Part shown: piece after piece, positions 58,337 through 64,000 of the stretch
How the letters are laid out: each line of letters opens with the position of its first letter
Position numbering within the stretch: position 1 is the first letter of the stretch
Source: Clavaria fumosa
Taxonomy: Eukaryota; Basidiomycota; Agaricomycetes; Agaricales; Clavariaceae
DNA: 64,000 nt
Reading direction: 5' to 3'
Assembly: GCA_951802425.1 (NCBI GenBank)
Contig: OX637802.1
Coordinates: 682,001 to 746,000 of the forward strand
Translations under genes and position numbers: made by a program
The notes under the pieces: model-generated
Seen by the model: the letters and a program-made list of their open reading frames with translations, nothing else
Database searches by the model: none
Told to the model about the DNA's origin: nothing

Positions 58337-59073
58337 ATGAGCCATCAATCAGGTAACGCACACACAACCCGCACAACGTCAAATATTCATACGGCCATAC
58401 ATTTTTCCATCCTCGCTCTTGTGCTTGGCAGTGCTCGTCGGTGTGGGCTGCGTGCACTGTAAACCAAAGATCGGGAAGGTCACCTATGACCTCACCACAT
58501 TGGGTGAGCGCAACGCCTCAAGGACCAGGGACATACCCCCGATCACGATGCTCGATATGCTCAATTTCAACTTGTGTGCGGACCTCAAGTTCGTCGATGG
58601 CGTTAATGAGGGTGATCAGGTGCGTTTGTCGTCTGTTTGCCATGCTGCTCTGAATCCCACGTTCTATTGACACTCGACTGCAGTGCCCGGCTGGAACAAG
58701 AGCGTGCCTGACGAAAACGATCAGGAGAGCAGGTAGCCCCGACCGTATAATCTCCGTCATCCCGCTCGCACAAACAGCCGTCCTGTACCTGGTGCTTGTC
58801 CTGTTCTCCTCGCCGTCGCAACACGGACTGGGCATAATTCTTCACGGCGAAGAGTACGGCCCAGGCACGGCACAGTCGCTCACTGTGAGACTGCTGTGCG
58901 CACCTGAGGCAGCGGGCGATCCGATATTGAAAGAGTATGATGGCCGGCGGGCGCGCGTGGAGTGGAGTGTCCCTCAGGCGTGTGCACCGCCAGACGAGGA
59001 ATATCCCCTGGTGGTGGCCGGGAGCAGAAGCGGGTGGGGAGTGGGCTTGGCTGGTATTCCTCATGTGGGTTGA
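58337..59073 (+). pseudogene. Atg27-like gene, truncated at both ends
   Basis: A clear Atg27/MRH-type lumenal domain is present: CKPKIGKVTYDLTTLGE, RTRDIPPITMLDMLNFNLC, EGDQCPAGTRACLTKT, SVIPLAQTAVL and VEWSVPQAC, with the expected cysteines. Exons 58432-58619 and 58684-59073 are supported; a first exon 58337-58352 is only one guess. Atg27 is a type I membrane protein that delivers Atg9 to autophagosome sites. Here no ATG or signal peptide is found before the domain, and the frame stops (PHVG, 59073) just before where the membrane span and cytosolic tail should start. It may be a decayed paralogue or an unusual soluble form. Confidence 0.6.
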
Positions 59074-59290
59074 CTTTTGCTGAATCAATATTTCATTGAG
59101 TGGTGCTAGAGTCTCTGAAAAAATATGCTGTACTTATCCATTACCAAAAACATGTACAGTACTTACTTTACATCCACTGTGTTCTGAATGCTAAAACAAA
59201 CAAACACTGGTCTATTCCTTTTCGGGCATAACATCGCATGATCTCATGGATTAAGGTCTTTTCGTTGTATTTCACGCATGCATTGCTGCT

Positions 59291-62218
59291 ATGATCCCAG
59301 AGCCTTGGATTGTTCCCTATCTCGTCAACGCCGGAGAGCATCATGGCGGCTCTCTCTCTTCAGTTCCACCCTACATAAAAAAGAGGAAGGTTAGGTGGAC
59401 CGAGGTAAGCCTCAGGTTTCTTTTTGACGAAACCATGTTCAGCTTTTCTGAATCGTCGACATAGACTCTGAGCTACGACGCATCAGATCCAGACGCGCTC
59501 ATCTGGGTCAAGCTGTCTGACCACGTTCATGAGTTGCCAGCACGTCTTTCGAGAGCCGCGGTCACAAGCTATAACTTGTCAGTCTTGTCACCCCAGAGCA
59601 GTCCCTCTCTACTGTCTCCTGATATCAAAGTGAACACAGACTCAATCCGAACGTGTCTATCATCACGCAACAGCGAGCGTTACTCAGCATTAGCGACTTC
59701 AGGCCCATTTTCACGCGTGTCCCAGTGGCCGACAACGTGAAGCGAATGTCCGCAGAGTCCCACCTCGCGCTTGAAGTGGGATCTATGACTGTGATAGGCA
59801 GTGCAGGAGAAGATCATCCTGTGGCGAAAGACATCGAGACTGATCCGAAAATCTTGACTTGGACTCATGGTATGCGAGAAGATGGCGGCGGTGGGTAAGT
59901 GGCAGCGTGTTTTCCCTTGCAAATCTATAACTCATAATCCTTCGAGTAATATTCTCAAGCGGATGAAGGAGTGTCAAGATACAGGCCAGATAGTTCCTAT
60001 TGCCAAGTCCTCTCGGGCATCCACAGCTGCCTCTTCCACATCCACCCGGTCTACGGAGAGGGAAAAGACCAAGTCCCGCAGCGGAACTTCATCTGTTGCA
60101 ACAAAACCGAACGTTCTCTCGCCCAAGAAAAATAATACTCTCACAATTCGCGCGAAATGGCTAAAAAAATGGGGAGTAAGTCAAGTTTCGTTGGTGTGTG
60201 TGCGTGCAGACAGCTGACATAAACGACCAGGCTGACGCGAGACCAGGTCCCGAGAATCAAAGACCTGAGCGTTACAGGAATCTGCTTGCTGGTATCTCAT
60301 GCAAGTTCGGTCATTCGCGTCAGCGTTACTTGTCACTGACATAGCATTCAAGTGACCGAGGACTCCGAAGGCACAGGTGAACCCCAGGATCCTCCGTCTC
60401 CACATTCGATTCTAGCTCGAACAACTGCATCCAGTTCGTCAAGCCATATTTCACTTTTTTTTTTCATACACAACTAAAAACTCATCCCATGTGATCCAGA
60501 ACGTTCCCCGGCTGGTTCTGCAAAAGCGCCGGAATACAGCTCCGATCACCGTTCTTCGTCTGCTCGGTCCACGACCCCACTCTCTTGGTCACCTTCGGTC
60601 GCGGGAAGTCCTCGCGAGTCTGACATTCACGAGCCAATTCCCGGCCAGCCAACAACGCCACCAACCGAAGTCTACGCAGACGATGCCCACCACCCAGACC
60701 AAACCACTCCCAGGGGTCGCTCTGAGCATCCTCAAGACCCGTCGCAGAGTCCCCCAGCCCCAGCCTCTGTCCAACAGCTCAACTCAAGCAAGACGGCCCC
60801 GCGCAAATCGGGGAGTTCTCCAAAGCCATCACCCGCGCATCCATCGTCGTCCGCTGGGTCAGAGAGCTCCCTTTCACAGCCATATACCGACGCCTCGGGA
60901 CGTATATCGCCGAGCAGTCGTCACCCGCAACTTGGGATGAAGAGGAAGGTACCGCACCCCAATTTCTGTGCGCCGCCGCCGGATCCGGAGAGGTCGAGGA
61001 TACTGGTGCCCAATAGCGATACTAGCGGCAGCCAGCCGAGGACGCAGGACGACGGAGACGTCTCCCGCGCCGCATCTGTGCTTGGCTCCCACTCGTATTC
61101 GCCTGGTCAGTCTCAGGTGTCACGGCAGGGCGCAAATGAAGTGCTGTCGTCGCGAGGAAAGGAGTCTCGCACCGGCTCCTCTACTGGCCGTGGCCGTGAA
61201 CCCGCACAACGCAGGGTCTTCTCTGTTCATCGTGATTCGGGGGCATCCTCGTCCCAGCCCTTTGATCAGCCAGCCCTCTCGGAAAAACATGCCATTGAGA
61301 GACCTGGATTGACTACTGGCAGCCGCGCTGATAGGAGAGCCCGAAAGACCACTCGGGACCGCCATGAGGAAATTGCGCTCCTCTCGAGTTCACCTTCGGT
61401 AACAGATGCCAAGGCAACATCAAAGGCGGCAGAGGACAGCAAAAGCGTCCAGACGGTTGTGGCACCCCAACGTAGGGGCACGTCTTTGGACCGGACAACG
61501 CTATTGGGTTTGGAACGGGATGGACCAGAGGATGATGATGATGATGATGCGGAGACTGAGGCGGTACTGAACGGCTTGCCGCGGCCTGGGGCTGGTTTCG
61601 CTGATGAAAGGTGGTTGGAGTCGGCCGTTTCCAGGCACCTCGGTCCTGCGGATTCGAGCAGCCCCTCGTCCAGCATCGAGGGGGAGGCAGCTACGGACCA
61701 TGGCGTCTCCACTGCCAAGTCGCACGACGCAGCGTCATGGAATCGTCCTAGTTTCCTGCGGCGTCTCCGCCATTCGGTGATGCCTGGCCATGCCCATGTC
61801 TCGTCCCAACAGAGCACTGGCGATGCCCGCGCTGACGATGGCGGGCGCCCTGTGACGCCGCCTGCCACGCCCCCTCCGGCTCGGACCGTGGCGCCTCCTC
61901 CTGTTATGAGTATCGTACGGCTGTCTGACGTTCCGCGCTTAGATCTGGCGGACATACGGCGCCAACGCAGGAAACGAGCGCACGAGGCTCCGCCCGCTGA
62001 TAGCGTTGTGCGTGACGCGCGCCACAAACGGCTCAAGACAGAGATGGGGACGGGGACGGGGACGGAGCCGCGCGGTGCTGGCGGGGGGGATACATCCCGG
62101 ATGGAGTCTCTCGGGAACGGGCATGGAGGTTTGGGTGATCCAGCGGTTGTGTGGAGCGGCGAGGTGGCCGTTAAGGACGAACCGGTCGAGGTGGGGTTGG
62201 GGGTGGGGCCTCGACGCG

Positions 62219-62249
<31 letters not shown>

Positions 62250-62424
62250 GCTGCCTAAGCTGAGAGGCTTTGAGCTCAACTTTGAGCTGAAGGGGCCGCC
62301 GCCGCCTCCGCTTACTTTGCAGATGGTGACGGATATTATTTTGCGTGCGGGGAGGGCGAGACATGCGCAAGGGAAACGGGAAAGTGCTGAAGGTGTTGGT
62401 CGGAATGGTGTGCCCGCAAGATGA
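59291..62424 (+). CDS. probable shelterin TPP1/Tpz1-like telomere protein
   Basis: Seven exons (59291-59404, 59465-59577, 59631-59894, 59947-60175, 60231-60291, 60353-60433, 60500-62424) encode 928 residues. TPP1-type proteins cap telomeres and recruit telomerase through an OB fold. The N-terminus (MIPEPWIVPYLVNAGEHHGG) has the short Pro-Trp-Ile opening seen in TPP1, followed by an OB-fold-like stretch with DALIWVKLSDHVHELPARL, IITQQRALLSISDFRPIF and a beta strand SMTVIGSAGEDHPVAKD, ending in LTWTHGMREDGGGG. About 700 disordered residues follow, then a conserved-looking end near RLPKLRGFELNFELKGPPPP. Exon joins restore the OB-fold reading frame three times. Assignment rests on remembered motifs, so treat as probable. 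Confidence 0.55.
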
Positions 62425-62984
62425 GCCAGAAAGTCGGGGTGTTACTCAATAATGCCGTCTACGTTACGGCAGTCATCAAATCCAACTGTTTCGCCTCAAC
62501 GTGGGCGATACGACGATAGTGAATCCACCTTGGTGTGTGTAGTACTAACCTGAGACTCCGGGGTGACTGCTTCACTACTCCTTCATTACCTGTAATACTT
62601 GAGCATTAATGGATTGGATGGTCCAAGGAAATACAAATGCGCAGCACTGCGGACATAGCCACCTACCGTGATCGCAGCTCGCATACCCTGCCGTAATCGC
62701 CCACATTGCCATCTTTCCACAACGGGCAAGAAAGTTGGGGGATGCCTTATCCCCAGTGCAGCTTGGTGCTGCTGCGGAAAGATTTCCCTGCGAATCATCT
62801 GCATCCAGTATGGTGGTCATCAATGCTCTCCCCGCGGCTCGTTGGCACCACATGGCGGCTACGGCACCCGTTGCCCGTGTTCTGACATTTTCTTGATTTA
62901 TTTTCCTATCCCCGGGTCGTTTTAAAGCGAGGCTTTACAATCCGTCTGAGCAACACCAAGCCATTCTCCCCAGGTGGAATCGTC
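62425..62984. other. intergenic / promoter of RTA1-like gene
   Basis: No supported coding segment is seen in these 560 bp. Confidence 0.4.
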
Positions 62985-64000
62985 ATGTTCCTTGACCAAC
63001 TGAATACGACAAGTATGCCATATCTGTTGTCGGGGTGGCCTTTGGCTGACTGCTTTTTATCTCTTATTTTGCTTGCGATAGTTGCGAGCCCTATCCTGGC
63101 AGCACGGGACAATCAAGACACGCAGTATGGCTACGTTCCCACTCAATATGTGTGCGCCCTCTTCGTTGCCCTTTACGGACTCTCAACGCGTTGCGTCTTT
63201 CCAAACTTCGATCGCAAAGGACGTTGGCTCACTCCACCCTGTTGCAGTGCTCCATTTCGGTCAAGCAATTAGCAGCCGCCTCTGGTTCATGATTCCTACT
63301 GCAGGCTTCGGGGGAATTCTGGAGTGCCTGGGGTGGAGCGGCAGGTTGTGGTCTAGCCACAACCCTGTCCTCCGCACTCCGTTCTTGATTCAGTATGTCC
63401 GAGTTGCGCTCAAAGACCGTATTTTAAGCCCGGAGCACTGCAGAATTACGAGTTGCATCATCGGTCCGACGCCCCTCCTAGCAGCCAACTTCGTGATCCT
63501 CGGCATCATCATTGACCGGTTTGGTGGGCACTACTCTAGGCTGCCAGCGAAGTGGTGTGCGTTCTTTTTGTTTTTTCGTTACTGCGTTTTACCAATTACA
63601 TCTGCTGACCTTGCGTGTCCCATGCAGATACTATTATCTTTTGTACGTGCGACGTCATCGCGCTGGTGGTGCAAGGCACTGGAGGCGGACTCGCCTCAAC
63701 TGCTAACACTTTCGCCGACGCGCAAAGGGCAAGCACACCAACAGCCCACACAGTCGATATTTTGCTGATTCTTCTCTAGGGCGGTCGTATTGTCCTCGGC
63801 GGCATCGTGTTCCAGCTGGGTGAAGCTTCTCTTTGGACAGTGTGACATTGTATTTCGGATCTAACAACACCCGCACCTCTGCTAGGCGTCATCATCACGT
63901 ACTCGGCTTTCGCGGCGGAGTTCCTGGTTCGCCATCACTACGACCGTCCAGTTCGCGGCAAATCTGGGGCTGAGCTGGTTTCGGAACGTCCGATTGGCCC
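62985..64000 (+). CDS. RTA1-like membrane protein, cut by window end
   Basis: Exons 62985-63189, 63248-63392, 63444-63556, 63628-63728, 63780-63819 and 63886 onward encode a partial seven-span protein. RTA1-like proteins are linked to lipid translocation and resistance to toxic compounds such as aminocholesterol. Visible: an N-terminal signal-like run, YGYVPTQYVCALFVALYGLS (first span), LWFMIPTAGFGGILECLGW, TPLLAANFVILGIIIDRFG, KWYTIIFCTCDVIALVVQG, GGGLAS and GGRIVLGGIVFQL, in family order. The intron 63729-63779 begins with GC in the strong context AGG|GCAAGC and ends CTCTAG. The third acceptor choice rebuilds the family KWYTI motif. The C-terminus is outside the window. Confidence 0.85.

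Overview
The window is nuclear DNA of a filamentous basidiomycete, most likely an Agaricomycete. Almost every gene is cut by many introns of about 45-70 bp with GT..AG ends, genes are tightly packed in divergent and convergent pairs, and the protein content is typical of mushrooms: HbrB/Bit61, Hrd1, a DUF4045-gelsolin protein, DUF1769, an RTA1-like protein, and GPI-anchored and secreted proteins of unknown function. I could not name a species. All gene models are spliced by eye; the exon junctions I give keep the frame and agree with rem­embered family consensus.

Layout. 0.8-41 kb is a dense housekeeping block: asparaginase and dynamitin share a promoter that also contains a tRNA-Ser; then come Bit61 (TORC2), the SDH assembly factor SDHAF4, the mitochondrial t6A enzyme Qri7, the SNF2 recombination motor Rdh54/Tid1, a Zn2Cys6 regulator, a surface beta-sandwich membrane protein, a YtcJ-like amidohydrolase, the ERAD ligase Hrd1, a queuosine-salvage-like protein, NAD kinase, a secreted protein, a large unknown protein, the gelsolin-like protein, a small unknown and a GPI-anchored protein. 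42-49.2 kb is an accessory island: three degenerate copies of a 2.5-3 kb unit, two of which carry a TATA promoter driving fast-diverging small genes rich in Asp/Thr/Gly repeats, plus a frameshifted fragment of an endosomal Na+/H+ exchanger and long foldbacks.

49.3-64 kb returns to genes: nicotinamide riboside kinase, a remarkable secreted protein built from tandemly duplicated exons with dibasic Lys-Arg sites (51.3-54.2 kb), a soluble fumarate reductase with a cytochrome b5 tail, a DUF1769 protein, a truncated Atg27-like gene, a probable shelterin TPP1-like protein, and an RTA1-like membrane protein that runs off the end.

Functionally the block touches NAD(P) metabolism three times (NAD kinase, nicotinamide riboside kinase, NADH-type fumarate reductase), telomere or recombination twice (Rdh54, TPP1-like) and ER/vesicle biology (Hrd1, dynamitin, Atg27-like), but there is no sign that these form a cluster with one pathway. 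The most unusual part is 42-54 kb: repeats, gene duplication with a frozen promoter and drifting coding sequence, and exon-level amplification in a secreted precursor-like protein.
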